Shown one piece after another: positions 18,425-26,649 of a stretch of 64,000 nucleotides of DNA. The stretch's first letter is position 1. Every line of letters starts with the position of its first letter. The translations under genes were made by a program, and so were the position numbers. The notes beneath the pieces were generated by a model. The model saw only the letters and a list, made by a program, of their open reading frames with translations. It did not search any database and had not been told where the DNA came from. Origin of the DNA: Paenibacillus sp. SZ31 (lineage in GTDB: Bacteria; Bacillota; Bacilli; Paenibacillales; Paenibacillaceae); assembly GCF_012912005.1 (NCBI RefSeq), contig NZ_JABBEA010000003.1, positions 372,001-436,000 of the forward strand, in the 5' to 3' direction.

Positions 18425-18814
18425 TTACTGATTATACTTGCTGAACGCATTCTGGTCGGCTTGTACATTCTCCAGGTACACAATCTGCCCTGCCTCATTC
18501 ACACGTGCGATATCAATGCCTGCTTTGGCATATACCGTTCCGTCCGCCGCTTGTCCGCATACCGCCCAGTTGGTCTGGTAGCTGCCGTCAGGCTGTTGCA
18601 CCCACGCATCCCACATATGTTTTACATCTTTATTGTACTCGTAGAAAGCTTTCATGAAACCGTCGAATCCCGTTCGGCTTGTGCCGTTAAGTACAATCTC
18701 TGCGTCCGGTGTAAACAGGGACAATAAGTCCTGCATGGCGCGCTCGTCTGTACGTGAAGCATCAAATAAACGGAAATAGTTGTTCAACATCGTAGTAGTA
18801 CTTGTGGTACTCAT
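18425..18814 (-). CDS. SnoaL-like / NTF2-fold protein
   Basis: A 129-residue cone-shaped alpha+beta barrel protein of the nuclear-transport-factor-2/SnoaL superfamily. Recognisable elements are LNNYFRLFDASRTDERAMQDLLSLFTPDAEIVLNG, then GFDGFMKAFYEYNKDVKHMWD and TNWAVCGQAADGTVYAKAGID (shown in parts only because the fold is defined by pattern, not by fixed motifs). No catalytic residues can be assigned. Good AGGAGGAATATG site at the start. It is divergent from an ArsR-type regulator; both promoters carry the same palindrome, so expression is probably repressed by that regulator. Confidence 0.75.
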   Translation of the reverse strand: MSTTSTTTMLNNYFRLFDASRTDERAMQDLLSLFTPDAEIVLNGTSRTGFDGFMKAFYEYNKDVKHMWDAWVQQPDGSYQTNWAVCGQAADGTVYAKAGIDIARVNEAGQIVYLENVQADQNAFSKYNQ

Positions 18815-18855
18815 TCATATTCCTCCTAAAATAAAAAGCCGTTTTTCAATCTTAC

Positions 18856-18875
18856 AGTTCGAATATTTTCGAACT
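18856..18875. promoter_or_regulatory. ArsR-type operator, copy 1 (SnoaL side)
   Basis: Perfect arms AGTTCGAA and TTCGAACT around TATT, about 40 bases upstream of the SnoaL-like start. The same arm recurs at 19113 in front of the divergent regulator. Confidence 0.65.
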
Positions 18876-18941
18876 AACTGAAAAGAAATGTAACACACTT
18901 CTTATACCGCCCGCAAGAAATATATAAATTGAGACCGACTT

Positions 18942-19091
18942 TTACACTAAAACGGAGAGTGCAGAACCAATCTGAAGAAGCGAAGCGTGCGCATTTATCA
19001 CCGGATTTTTCCCTTGGACCAAGGGAATAAAGAAAATCTGGGGATAAGAGCGATCGAAAGATGGTACTGCAATCGGAGTAACCATGTGTAA
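18942..19091 (+). repeat. Dispersed structured intergenic repeat, copy B
   Basis: A complete 150-base copy with ends TTACAC and GTGTAA. The outer arms GCAGAACC/GGTACTGC and ATCT/AGAT pair. The inner arms TTATC..CC..GATTTT and AAAATC..GG..GATAA pair, and the apex is TTCCCTT/AAGGGAA. It sits between the two operator copies of the SnoaL/ArsR divergent region, pushing the promoters apart. Confidence 0.8.
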
Positions 19092-19112
19092 TAGTTGTAG
19101 TTCAACTTATAT

Positions 19113-19132
19113 AGTTCGAAATTTTTCAAACA
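19113..19132. promoter_or_regulatory. ArsR-type operator, copy 2 (regulator side)
   Basis: AGTTCGAA ATTT TTCAAACA: the left arm is identical to copy 1, the right arm has two changes. It lies just upstream of the ArsR-type gene, fitting autoregulation. Confidence 0.6.
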
Positions 19133-19168
19133 TTGAAAGGTGTGGCCGATTATGCTAACGTCATAGAT

Positions 19169-19507
19169 ATGAGAACTCCAACGATACCTATGGCTTCGGA
19201 ATTGAAACTGACTACGGTCTGCAATGCATTGGGTGATCCGATCCGCATGAAAATTGCACACTGCCTAGCCAGCTCTGGCGAGAAAAATTGTTCTGCCTTC
19301 GAAGTAGACCATATTTCCAAATCCACGTTGTCCCATCACATCAAAATTTTACGCGAAGCTGGCGTGATCCAGCCGCGCATTGAAGGTAAACAGCACTTTT
19401 ATTCCCTACGAAAGGAAGAATTAGACGTACGTTTTCCAGGTCTCGTCGAGATGATTCTGAATACAACCGAGGAATACGTAACACAGGCCCCAGATAAATT
19501 GAACTAA
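19169..19507 (+). CDS. ArsR-type winged-helix regulator
   Basis: About 112 residues; small winged HTH with the ArsR pattern ALGDPIRMKIAHCLASSGEKNCSAFE, STLSHHIKILREAGVIQPRIEGKQHFYSLR. The metal-site ELCVCDL motif of classical ArsR/SmtB is absent, so this is a non-metal or Cys-based member; Cys residues occur at CLA and NCS. The start is uncertain: the ATG before RTPTIPM is used, but TTG and GTG codons 27-36 bases earlier are possible and none has a strong ribosome site. Operators with the same AGTTCGAA arm lie before it and before the divergent SnoaL-like gene. Structured repeats flank it on both sides. Confidence 0.82.
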   Translation: MRTPTIPMASELKLTTVCNALGDPIRMKIAHCLASSGEKNCSAFEVDHISKSTLSHHIKILREAGVIQPRIEGKQHFYSLRKEELDVRFPGLVEMILNTTEEYVTQAPDKLN

Positions 19508-19510
19508 CCC

Positions 19511-19692
19511 TTTAGACAAGAACGTAGAGGGCAGAAATAACCTGAAGAAGCGGAGCTAAAAGCTTTCTGCAAGAAAGCTACTTCGAAAGCATAAGCTTCG
19601 CCTTTATCACCAGAATTTCACCTTTTAAAAGTGAATCGAAAATTCGGGGGATAACAGCGATCGGAAGGTTGTTCTGTCATCGAAGTGGTAAG
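19511..19692 (+). repeat. Dispersed structured intergenic repeat, copy C (long form)
   Basis: A 180-base copy. The outer arms CAGAAATAACC and GGTTGTTCTG pair. The inner arms TTATC..CC..GAATTT and AAATTC..GG..GATAA pair, and the apex is TTCAC/GTGAA. It carries an extra module of about 45 bases with an AGCTTTCTG/AAGAAAGCT hairpin and CTTCGAAAGCATAAGCTTCGC, shared with copy D. It begins four bases after the ArsR-type stop. Confidence 0.78.
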
Positions 19693-19774
19693 GATAATTG
19701 CTCTTTAGTTCAATCTTATAGATAGAAGCATCACAATGATCATAATCGCAATTCCCATAAAGGAGGCTAACCAC

Positions 19775-20590
19775 ATGGACAAAAAGGCGGCAAAGATACT
19801 ACTGAGCACCTTCTGGGGAGGTGGTGGCTGGAAAACAACTTCTGTACCCTTCTCCGGAGATGAATTTGAATATGCCAAAAGCAAAGGCATTATGTTCGAT
19901 CCACTCACGATCACGCATGACAAGATTGTCCAGCGTCTGTACGCCATGCATCAGGATGACTCGTTCAAGGAACGGGTGATCTCGGCCTTTCTACATAGTC
20001 TGTCCACCAAAAAAGTCTATCTGCGCAGCGCATTATCCAGCTGGGCTTTAACGTCGAAGATGCCTTTGCATACCTATGCGGAACGCCCTGCCCTTCACCC
20101 TAACACCAGTGCCTGTGGAGATTGCAACTTCTTGCGTTTGCAGTCAGACAAGGAATATTCCAACGTCGACTTAAACGTCCTGAACTTTGAACGGATCAAG
20201 TGGGGTGGGGTTCGTCATGGCTGGTTGCTCTACTGCCTGATGGATCTGGAATTACTACTCCAGGACAACGATACTAACTATGAAGTAACTCCTGAAGATC
20301 AAACTATCCTTGTTAACCTACTTGAAGCAGCTCAGACGGAAGACCCCAAGGACAGTGCACGTTCCCTCGAGAAGAAGTGGAAGGATCTCTTTCCTTCCAG
20401 CAAACAGGAGCGGGATGCCCTGCTGGAAATCTGGGCGGCAGCCGGAATATTGGCTCCTGGAGATAAACCGCGAAAAGGCAAAGGTGGTTCCAGTGATTTC
20501 GTCTTTGCAGCAACCTGGCAAGGCGATGATGGATATAATACAGAAGCGGCAAATCATTATTTCGGTTCCTATCTTCCTCAAATGCATTAA
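19775..20590 (+). CDS. Conserved-looking protein of unknown function
   Basis: A 271-residue soluble protein I do not recognise. It starts MDKKAAKILLSTFWGGGGWK, with AAAGGAGG at a good distance, and has aromatic-rich segments (RIKWGGVRHGWLLYCLMDLELLL, about 145-168) and one CxxC pair (CGDCNFL, about 112). The C-terminal part contains ARSLEKKWKDLFPSSKQERDALLEIWAAAGIL followed by a basic Gly/Lys loop and an FVFAATWQGDDGYN strand. No signal peptide or membrane segment. The single CxxC and His-rich ends could bind a metal, but this is speculation. It stands alone between a repeat and the TagO-like gene. Confidence 0.8.
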   Translation: MDKKAAKILLSTFWGGGGWKTTSVPFSGDEFEYAKSKGIMFDPLTITHDKIVQRLYAMHQDDSFKERVISAFLHSLSTKKVYLRSALSSWALTSKMPLHTYAERPALHPNTSACGDCNFLRLQSDKEYSNVDLNVLNFERIKWGGVRHGWLLYCLMDLELLLQDNDTNYEVTPEDQTILVNLLEAAQTEDPKDSARSLEKKWKDLFPSSKQERDALLEIWAAAGILAPGDKPRKGKGGSSDFVFAATWQGDDGYNTEAANHYFGSYLPQMH

Positions 20591-20708
20591 AACCTGATAT
20601 TCTGCTCACCTTAACGTGTGTCTGGTTACAATAATGACATCGACAGATTTCCTGTTTAACTCGTATAATAAGGGGAAATTGGTAGATGGGAGTGAAACAA
20701 GCGAGTTT

Positions 20709-21668
20709 ATGGTATACATACTGGCTTTTATAGTGTCTTTTGCTGTCGTGGTTCTGCTTATTCCGCCGCTTGGTCGACTGGCTCACCGGCTCGATTTTGT
20801 GGACAAGCCTCGGGAAGATGTGGAGCGTAAGCTGCACAGGCAACCGATCCCGCTCACGGCGAGTTACGCGATATTTACTGGATTTTTCCTGACATACATT
20901 GCTCTAACGAAAGAAATCACATGGGAAACGGCGGCTCTGGTCGCTGGTGGTATGCTTCTGCTAACGATTGGTACCGTCGACGACTGGTACAAAACGAAAG
21001 GCAAAGATTTTCCTGCCCTGCCCAAAATGCTCGTACAGGTCTCTGCGGCAGTGCTCGTATTCGCTTCTGGCATAGCGTTCACCGGATTCGTGAATCCCTT
21101 TAACGCGGAATATGTCATGCTTCCGATCTGGCTGCAATTCATTCTCACGATCCTCTGGATCTTCGGGGTGACAACCGTCATCAACTTCTCGGACGGCATG
21201 GACGGACTGGCTGGCGGATTATCGGCCATCTCGGCGATCACCCTGTTCATCGTGGCGCTTGCCAAAGGTCAAACGGATTCCGCACTCATGTCGATCATTC
21301 TGGTCGGTGTGACCATCGGTTATCTGAAGTACAACAAAGCTCCTGCCAAAGTGTTCATGGGCGATGCAGGCGCTACGTTCCTTGGCTTCATTCTGGCGGT
21401 TATCGCTCTGGATGGTGCATTCAAACAAGCGACCATGTTGTCCATCTTCATTCCAATTCTGGCGCTCGGTGTACCGATCTTCGACAACATCTTTGTCGTT
21501 ATCAAACGTTTCATTCAAGGTAAAGCGATCTACCAGGCCGATGCGAGTCAAGCTCATTATCGACTGCTACGTGCCGGATTGAATCACAAACAGGTTGTTG
21601 CTGTGCTCTATCTCGTCAGCACTTGTCTGTGCCTTTCCTCCATTATTTTGATGCTGGTAGAGATGTAA
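20709..21668 (+). CDS. MraY/TagO/WecA family sugar-1-phosphate transferase, divergent
   Basis: A 319-residue polytopic membrane protein of the family that transfers GlcNAc-1-phosphate (or a related sugar phosphate) to undecaprenyl phosphate. Present are the DD pair (IGTVDDWYKTKG), INFSDGMDGLAGG and VFMGDAGATFLGF, plus VPIFDNIFVVIKRF. Against TagO, the cytoplasmic HIHHR motif is changed to QAHYR, an insertion follows the DD motif, and the PR-GG segment near the N terminus is not conserved. It may be an accessory paralogue. The ATG used aligns with the start of B. subtilis TagO; the ribosome site is weak and starts 75 bases earlier cannot be excluded. Bidirectional terminator follows. Confidence 0.8.
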   Translation: MVYILAFIVSFAVVVLLIPPLGRLAHRLDFVDKPREDVERKLHRQPIPLTASYAIFTGFFLTYIALTKEITWETAALVAGGMLLLTIGTVDDWYKTKGKDFPALPKMLVQVSAAVLVFASGIAFTGFVNPFNAEYVMLPIWLQFILTILWIFGVTTVINFSDGMDGLAGGLSAISAITLFIVALAKGQTDSALMSIILVGVTIGYLKYNKAPAKVFMGDAGATFLGFILAVIALDGAFKQATMLSIFIPILALGVPIFDNIFVVIKRFIQGKAIYQADASQAHYRLLRAGLNHKQVVAVLYLVSTCLCLSSIILMLVEM

Positions 21669-21703
21669 GTATCCGCAACAAAAGCGGTCATATCCGAATG
21701 TAA

Positions 21704-21741
21704 AAAGAGACGAGTCCAAGATTTCCTTGGCTCGTCTCTTT
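21704..21741. terminator. Bidirectional terminator between the TagO-like gene and cydC
   Basis: AAAGAGACGAG and its complement CTCGTCTCTTT enclose a CCAAG/CTTGG extension, with A-run and T-run flanks suitable for both converging genes. Confidence 0.82.
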
Positions 21742-21778
21742 GTTATGTTTTTATGGTTCGGTGCTCACAGGCTCACAC

Positions 21779-23716
21779 CTATCTCGAAGCTACAGGAGGC
21801 AACGGTTGTTCTTGTTGCTGTCGATCTGTCCACCCCGGCCGATCGAGTTCGATGAGACGGCGGTATCTCTCTTCCCCAGCCAGCAATTGTTCGTGAGAAC
21901 CTTGCATAGCAATCTGTCCATTTTCCATAAAAATAAGTTCATCCATCTGTTCCGCACCAATCAGGTGATGGGTCACCCAGATCATCGTCTTGCCTTGCAA
22001 ACTATCCAGAATGGTCCGCATCAGCTCGCGTTCCGTCACCGGATCAAGCCCTACCGTCGGTTCATCGAATATCACAACGGGTGTCTCCCGGAGCAGTACA
22101 CGGGCCAGGGCGATCCGTTGCCTTTCCCCACCGGAAAAACGCAGACCCGTCTCCAGCATTGGCGTATCATATCCCTGCGGCAAAGATTCGATCAGACCAG
22201 ATAAACCTACTTGCGCGGCTACCTGACAAATCTCCTCATCCGTTGCATGCGGGCGCCCGATCCGCAAATTATTCGCTACCGTGGTGTCGAACAGGTGAGG
22301 ACTCTGATTCAGCACCGCGATGACATCAGTGACACTCTCACCCAGGGTCTGCACAGACATATTATTAATTAGAACTTTCCCCGCAGGCGGAAGCAATGCT
22401 CCCTGAATCAGCTTCAACAATGTCGATTTGCCACCGCCGCTTCGTCCAAGAATAGCTAATCGTTTGCCTTGTGGCAGATGAAGGGATATGTCCTGTACGG
22501 CGTAAGAATCATCCGATGCATAACGGTAACTAACACGATTGATCTCGATGTCTGCTCTTAGTTTGGGCGGAATACGAAGACGAATTCGTCTGTCCGGGAT
22601 ATCATTCGCAGCTGGCACGGACTCCGATGGCTGTCCAGCCAATCCATTGCCGTTTTTTACTACAGAGATTGATTCGCCCGTTCCGTCAACATCATCCGCT
22701 CCATTCTGCACCGAAAGATGCTCTTTCCCTTCCAGCTGTTTCAAGCGGTCCAGCGATTCCCGGTATTGTGGAAGATGCTCCACCGCATCCCCTACAGGCA
22801 GGAGCGTTTCCGTGAGCGGAAATAACACCAGCACAAAAGCAGCAATCATCACAGCAGGCAATTGTCCGATAGATGCGGCATTTCCGGCCCATAACGTAAC
22901 CGATACCACCAACAGGCCAATGACACACTGAGCTATCAGATCACGCCAGCGTGTCCAGCGCCGCAATTTGCGACGAACTGCGTCGACCTGTTCTTCCGCT
23001 TCCTCATGCTGCTGAACAAATTCCGCGGCTCGTCCACTTGCAAGCCAATCTCCCAGCCCAAGCACACCGTCGGTCAGACGGGTATACAACGTGCTGTTTT
23101 CCTTTTTCAGCCGTACACGCCATTTCCACGTCACTTTCAGCGAGATCGCAGGTAGCCCGGCAACGAGAAATAACATATACAAACCCATCCACAACGCAAA
23201 TCCCAGATCAACACTGCCAAAGGCGACCACAGCTGCACCGTACATCACGAGCGCCGTAACCGCAGGGAAGACTGTCCGCAGATAAATATCCTGCAACCGC
23301 TCCACATCATCGGCGAGTGCTCCAAGCACATCTCCGGTCTGCATGCGAGAGCGCAAGAACAGGGCCTGCGGCTCCAGAATGCGATATAGCTTCACCCGCT
23401 GATCGGCCAACACCCGCAGTACGGCATCATGTCCTGCCAATCGCTCGATATATCGAAAGACAGCGCGGAATATCCCAAATGCACGTACACCTACAATAGG
23501 TACATACACCATCAGCATATTTTCAGGACGCAGCGCAGACTTGGAGATCAGAAATCCGGAGGTGAACAGCAGCAGTACCGCACACAAGGCAGCGCATGTA
23601 CCCATCGCAATGACTGCAATGAATCTCCACCGGTACTGTGCCACATACGGAGCAATCCAGCTATTTTTTTCTTTTCCGTTACGGACGGTCTCCATATGTT
23701 CATATCCGGACTTCAT
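21779..23716 (-). CDS. cydC: Thiol reductant ABC exporter subunit CydC
   Basis: A 645-residue half-transporter: six membrane helices in residues about 20-310, then a nucleotide-binding domain with Walker A LGRSGGGKSTLLK, signature RFSGGERQRIALARVLL and Walker B VVIFDEPTVGLD. With CydD it exports cysteine/glutathione or moves heme-related reductants needed to assemble cytochrome bd. A polar insertion of about 50 residues (HLSVQNGADDVDG to IPDRRIRLRI) separates the two domains and is longer than usual. The start follows the cydD stop by one base with GGAGGCG upstream; last gene of the cyd operon. Confidence 0.93.
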   Translation of the reverse strand: MKSGYEHMETVRNGKEKNSWIAPYVAQYRWRFIAVIAMGTCAALCAVLLLFTSGFLISKSALRPENMLMVYVPIVGVRAFGIFRAVFRYIERLAGHDAVLRVLADQRVKLYRILEPQALFLRSRMQTGDVLGALADDVERLQDIYLRTVFPAVTALVMYGAAVVAFGSVDLGFALWMGLYMLFLVAGLPAISLKVTWKWRVRLKKENSTLYTRLTDGVLGLGDWLASGRAAEFVQQHEEAEEQVDAVRRKLRRWTRWRDLIAQCVIGLLVVSVTLWAGNAASIGQLPAVMIAAFVLVLFPLTETLLPVGDAVEHLPQYRESLDRLKQLEGKEHLSVQNGADDVDGTGESISVVKNGNGLAGQPSESVPAANDIPDRRIRLRIPPKLRADIEINRVSYRYASDDSYAVQDISLHLPQGKRLAILGRSGGGKSTLLKLIQGALLPPAGKVLINNMSVQTLGESVTDVIAVLNQSPHLFDTTVANNLRIGRPHATDEEICQVAAQVGLSGLIESLPQGYDTPMLETGLRFSGGERQRIALARVLLRETPVVIFDEPTVGLDPVTERELMRTILDSLQGKTMIWVTHHLIGAEQMDELIFMENGQIAMQGSHEQLLAGEERYRRLIELDRPGWTDRQQQEQPLPPVASR

Positions 23717-23717
23717 T

Positions 23718-25634
23718 TTATATCGCCTCCATCTGGGCCTGAGTCATCTGATAATATACGCCTTGTCGTGCCAGCAATTCCTGATGTGTTCCCGTCTCTG
23801 CCACTGTGCCGCCGTCCATGACAATAATTCGATCCATATGCGGCATCCAGTGCAGACGATGGGTAGCCAAAAATACAAGTTTGCCTTCAAACAGCGGCAG
23901 CATCGTCTGTTTTAGTTCATACTCTGTTTCCACATCCAGATGTGCTGTCGGTTCATCAAGCAGCAGAATGTTCCGTTGACTAAGCAAGGCTCTCGCCAGC
24001 GCTACCCGTTGCTCCTGCCCACCACTGAGCTGTCTGCCGCCAGCCCCAATGAGCTCATGCAACCCACCGGATAATGAGGTCAGAAGCTTGGTTAATCCAG
24101 CTGCGCTAATGGCCTTCGCCACTTCCGCATCCGATGCCTCCGGCATATAGAAACGAACGTTATCGGCCAGGCTTCCACTAAAGATATACGGATGCTGCGG
24201 GATAGCTGCCGTCTGTCTTCGCCAGGATTCAAGCATATCCTGTGTCACAGGCTGTCCGTTGGCTAATACTTGGCCTGAAGTAGGCAGCTGAAATCCAGCC
24301 AATACGTCAATCAACGTGGATTTGCCCGCTCCGCTGGCGCCAATAATACCGATTTTTCCAAGACCCGTGATTTGAAATGTGACATCCTTTAACGAAGAAG
24401 GACCTTCATCATCGTGTCGTACCTGTACATCCGTTAGAGCCAATCTGCTATTCTCATTCCAAGAGAACACTGAGGAAGAGGAAGAAACAAGCTCAGGAGT
24501 AGTAGAAACAGAAGCAGGATCAGGAGCAAGATGCCCCACAGCCGTTTGATCGTTCAATACGACGCGTATGGTCGAAGTGTCGGCTTTCCTTTTACCCGAA
24601 GATAACGATGATGCAGATCCCGTCCCATCCTCTGCCATGTCCGCATGCGTAACAACATTTGCATAGGCTTCTTTCTGTTTCTGTTCAGCGGCTTTCCCCC
24701 GATCAATCACCGAATTAATGGCCGCTCCGGCTTCCTTACCGTCTAATGTGGCATGATAATCGGCGCCGAGCATACGTACAGGCAGGAAATATTCAGGTGA
24801 CAGAATCAGTACTGTCAGCGCAGGTCCGAGCAGCATATGTCCCTCCGTCAGACGTAATCCCAGACCAACCGCCACCGAAGCAACGGACAGCATGGTGAAG
24901 AAGTCGAGTGCAAACGAAGAGAGAAAGGCCATTCGCAGGGTGGACATTGTCGCCTTCCGATACCGCTGACTGACCCGCAGAATGGACCCTTCGTGTGTTT
25001 TGCTCTGTCCCAATGTTTTTAGCGTCTCCAGCCCACGCAAGGTATCGACAAAATGGTTAGCGAGTGCTTTGTAGGATCTAAATTGTCCGTCTATCTTCCG
25101 CTGAGCTGCGAGGCCAATTAGAATCATGAACACGATCAGGATTGGTAGTGTCAGCATTAGAATAACTCCGGACATCAGATCCAGCTTGAACACATACAGC
25201 AAAATGACGATGGGGGTGAACCCCATGCCCAGCATGCGAGGAATAAATAGTTCCAAATACGTCTTGTATTGAGCTGTCCCCTCACGTGCCAGTGTGACCA
25301 GATGGCCTGTGCCCTCTGTCTTAGCATAACGCGGCCCGAGCCTGAACCACTGCTCCACCATCTGTCTGCGCAGATCGGTCCCTGTTCTCTCCGCATATCG
25401 TGAAGTCACGAGTTGTAACCAGAAGGATAGGGCGTAGCGGGCGGCAAAAGCAGCCAGGAACAGCAGCAGTACAGGATACTGCTCCGTTACGGATGAACCT
25501 TCAAACAATGCCGTGATGGCCTGTGCCAGCCATTTGGCTTGCATAATGATCGTCATCGCCTGTAGCAGCACCAGCGCTGAGGCCAGCGCAAGTACCGGCC
25601 GGATGCCCGGCAGCTTCATCAGCCCCCGTCCCAT
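23718..25634 (-). CDS. cydD: Thiol reductant ABC exporter subunit CydD
   Basis: A 638-residue half-transporter partner of CydC. Membrane domain about residues 15-310; nucleotide-binding domain with IGASGAGKSTLID (Walker A), GGRQLSGGQEQRVALARALL (signature) and NILLLDEPTAHLD (Walker B). A Ser-rich, poorly ordered linker of about 80 residues (around 325-405) lies between the halves and is much longer than in E. coli CydD. It starts two bases after the cydB stop, so it is coupled to cydB; an internal ATG five codons on is also possible. Confidence 0.93.
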   Translation of the reverse strand: MGRGLMKLPGIRPVLALASALVLLQAMTIIMQAKWLAQAITALFEGSSVTEQYPVLLLFLAAFAARYALSFWLQLVTSRYAERTGTDLRRQMVEQWFRLGPRYAKTEGTGHLVTLAREGTAQYKTYLELFIPRMLGMGFTPIVILLYVFKLDLMSGVILMLTLPILIVFMILIGLAAQRKIDGQFRSYKALANHFVDTLRGLETLKTLGQSKTHEGSILRVSQRYRKATMSTLRMAFLSSFALDFFTMLSVASVAVGLGLRLTEGHMLLGPALTVLILSPEYFLPVRMLGADYHATLDGKEAGAAINSVIDRGKAAEQKQKEAYANVVTHADMAEDGTGSASSLSSGKRKADTSTIRVVLNDQTAVGHLAPDPASVSTTPELVSSSSSVFSWNENSRLALTDVQVRHDDEGPSSLKDVTFQITGLGKIGIIGASGAGKSTLIDVLAGFQLPTSGQVLANGQPVTQDMLESWRRQTAAIPQHPYIFSGSLADNVRFYMPEASDAEVAKAISAAGLTKLLTSLSGGLHELIGAGGRQLSGGQEQRVALARALLSQRNILLLDEPTAHLDVETEYELKQTMLPLFEGKLVFLATHRLHWMPHMDRIIVMDGGTVAETGTHQELLARQGVYYQMTQAQMEAI

Positions 25635-25635
25635 A

Positions 25636-26649
25636 TCAGTACTCCAGGTGGTGCTGCTCGTTCAGACGTTTGCGTAAGATATAATAACTCCAGATCTGAT
25701 AACCAAGAACAAACGGCAGCAATGTGCAAGCTACAATTGTCATTACTTTCAATGAATAAGCGCCGGATGCGGCGTTGTATACGGTCAGGTCATATGCCGC
25801 TCCAAAGGAGCTCACCATCACTCTTGGGAACAGTCCGATAAATACCGAGGCAAAGGCAATTGCAATCACTGCCCCTGTCATACCGAAAGCCCAGCCTTCA
25901 CGCTTCTGACGAACGAAGTAGGCCGCAAGTGCAAGCGAGACTGCACCAAGTACAACCATAATCCAGAGGGCCCAACCGCGTACGGTGAACACATCGGTCA
26001 TGAAATACGTCATTAACGCGTAAACGGCGAGCAGTGCAGCCAGCGGCAGCATCAATTTTTGCGCTGTATTCAAGGCACGCTCTCTGAGTTCGCCTACTGT
26101 TCGTAGTGATGCAAACAGCAATCCATGAACCAGACATAGCAGCGTTACGCTCAAGCCACCAATCACGGTGTACGGATTAACGATATCGAAGAATCCTGCG
26201 CGCAACTGCATCTCCCCATCAATGGGCAGACCCTTCATCAACGTGGCAAAGACCACCCCGAACAGGAAAGGTAACAGCGCACTGGAAACAACAATAATGA
26301 TGTCCCACGTTTTGCGCCAGCGCTGCTGTTTCATTTTACTGCGGAATTCGAAAGCAACCCCGCGACCAATCAAGGCGAGTAACACCACTACGAGTGGCAG
26401 GTAAAAACCACTGAACAACGTGGCATACCAGTGCGGGAAGGCAGCAAACATCGCGCCCCCTGCTGTAATCAGCCATACTTCGTTGCCATCCCAGAACGGA
26501 CCGATCGAGTTGATCAGGGTCCGGCGTTCACGGTCTGTTTTGGCGATAATACCTGTAGACATCCCCACACCAAAATCAAAACCTTCCAAAAAGAAGAACC
26601 CGACAAACAATACGGCAATCAGCAAAAACCACAACTCACTTAGTGACAA
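25636..26649 (-). CDS. cydB: Cytochrome bd ubiquinol/menaquinol oxidase subunit II
   Basis: A 337-residue membrane subunit of cytochrome bd, the length of B. subtilis CydB (338). It opens SLSELWFLLIAVLFVGFFFLEGFDFGVGM, the conserved CydB N terminus, and contains GPFWDGNEVWLITAGGAMFAAFP. The TTG start overlaps the end of cydA by 14 bases and has GGAGG eight bases upstream, which fits the homologue better than upstream ATG codons inside cydA. Works with CydA to reduce oxygen at low tension without pumping protons. Confidence 0.95.
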   Translation of the reverse strand: MSLSELWFLLIAVLFVGFFFLEGFDFGVGMSTGIIAKTDRERRTLINSIGPFWDGNEVWLITAGGAMFAAFPHWYATLFSGFYLPLVVVLLALIGRGVAFEFRSKMKQQRWRKTWDIIIVVSSALLPFLFGVVFATLMKGLPIDGEMQLRAGFFDIVNPYTVIGGLSVTLLCLVHGLLFASLRTVGELRERALNTAQKLMLPLAALLAVYALMTYFMTDVFTVRGWALWIMVVLGAVSLALAAYFVRQKREGWAFGMTGAVIAIAFASVFIGLFPRVMVSSFGAAYDLTVYNAASGAYSLKVMTIVACTLLPFVLGYQIWSYYILRKRLNEQHHLEY

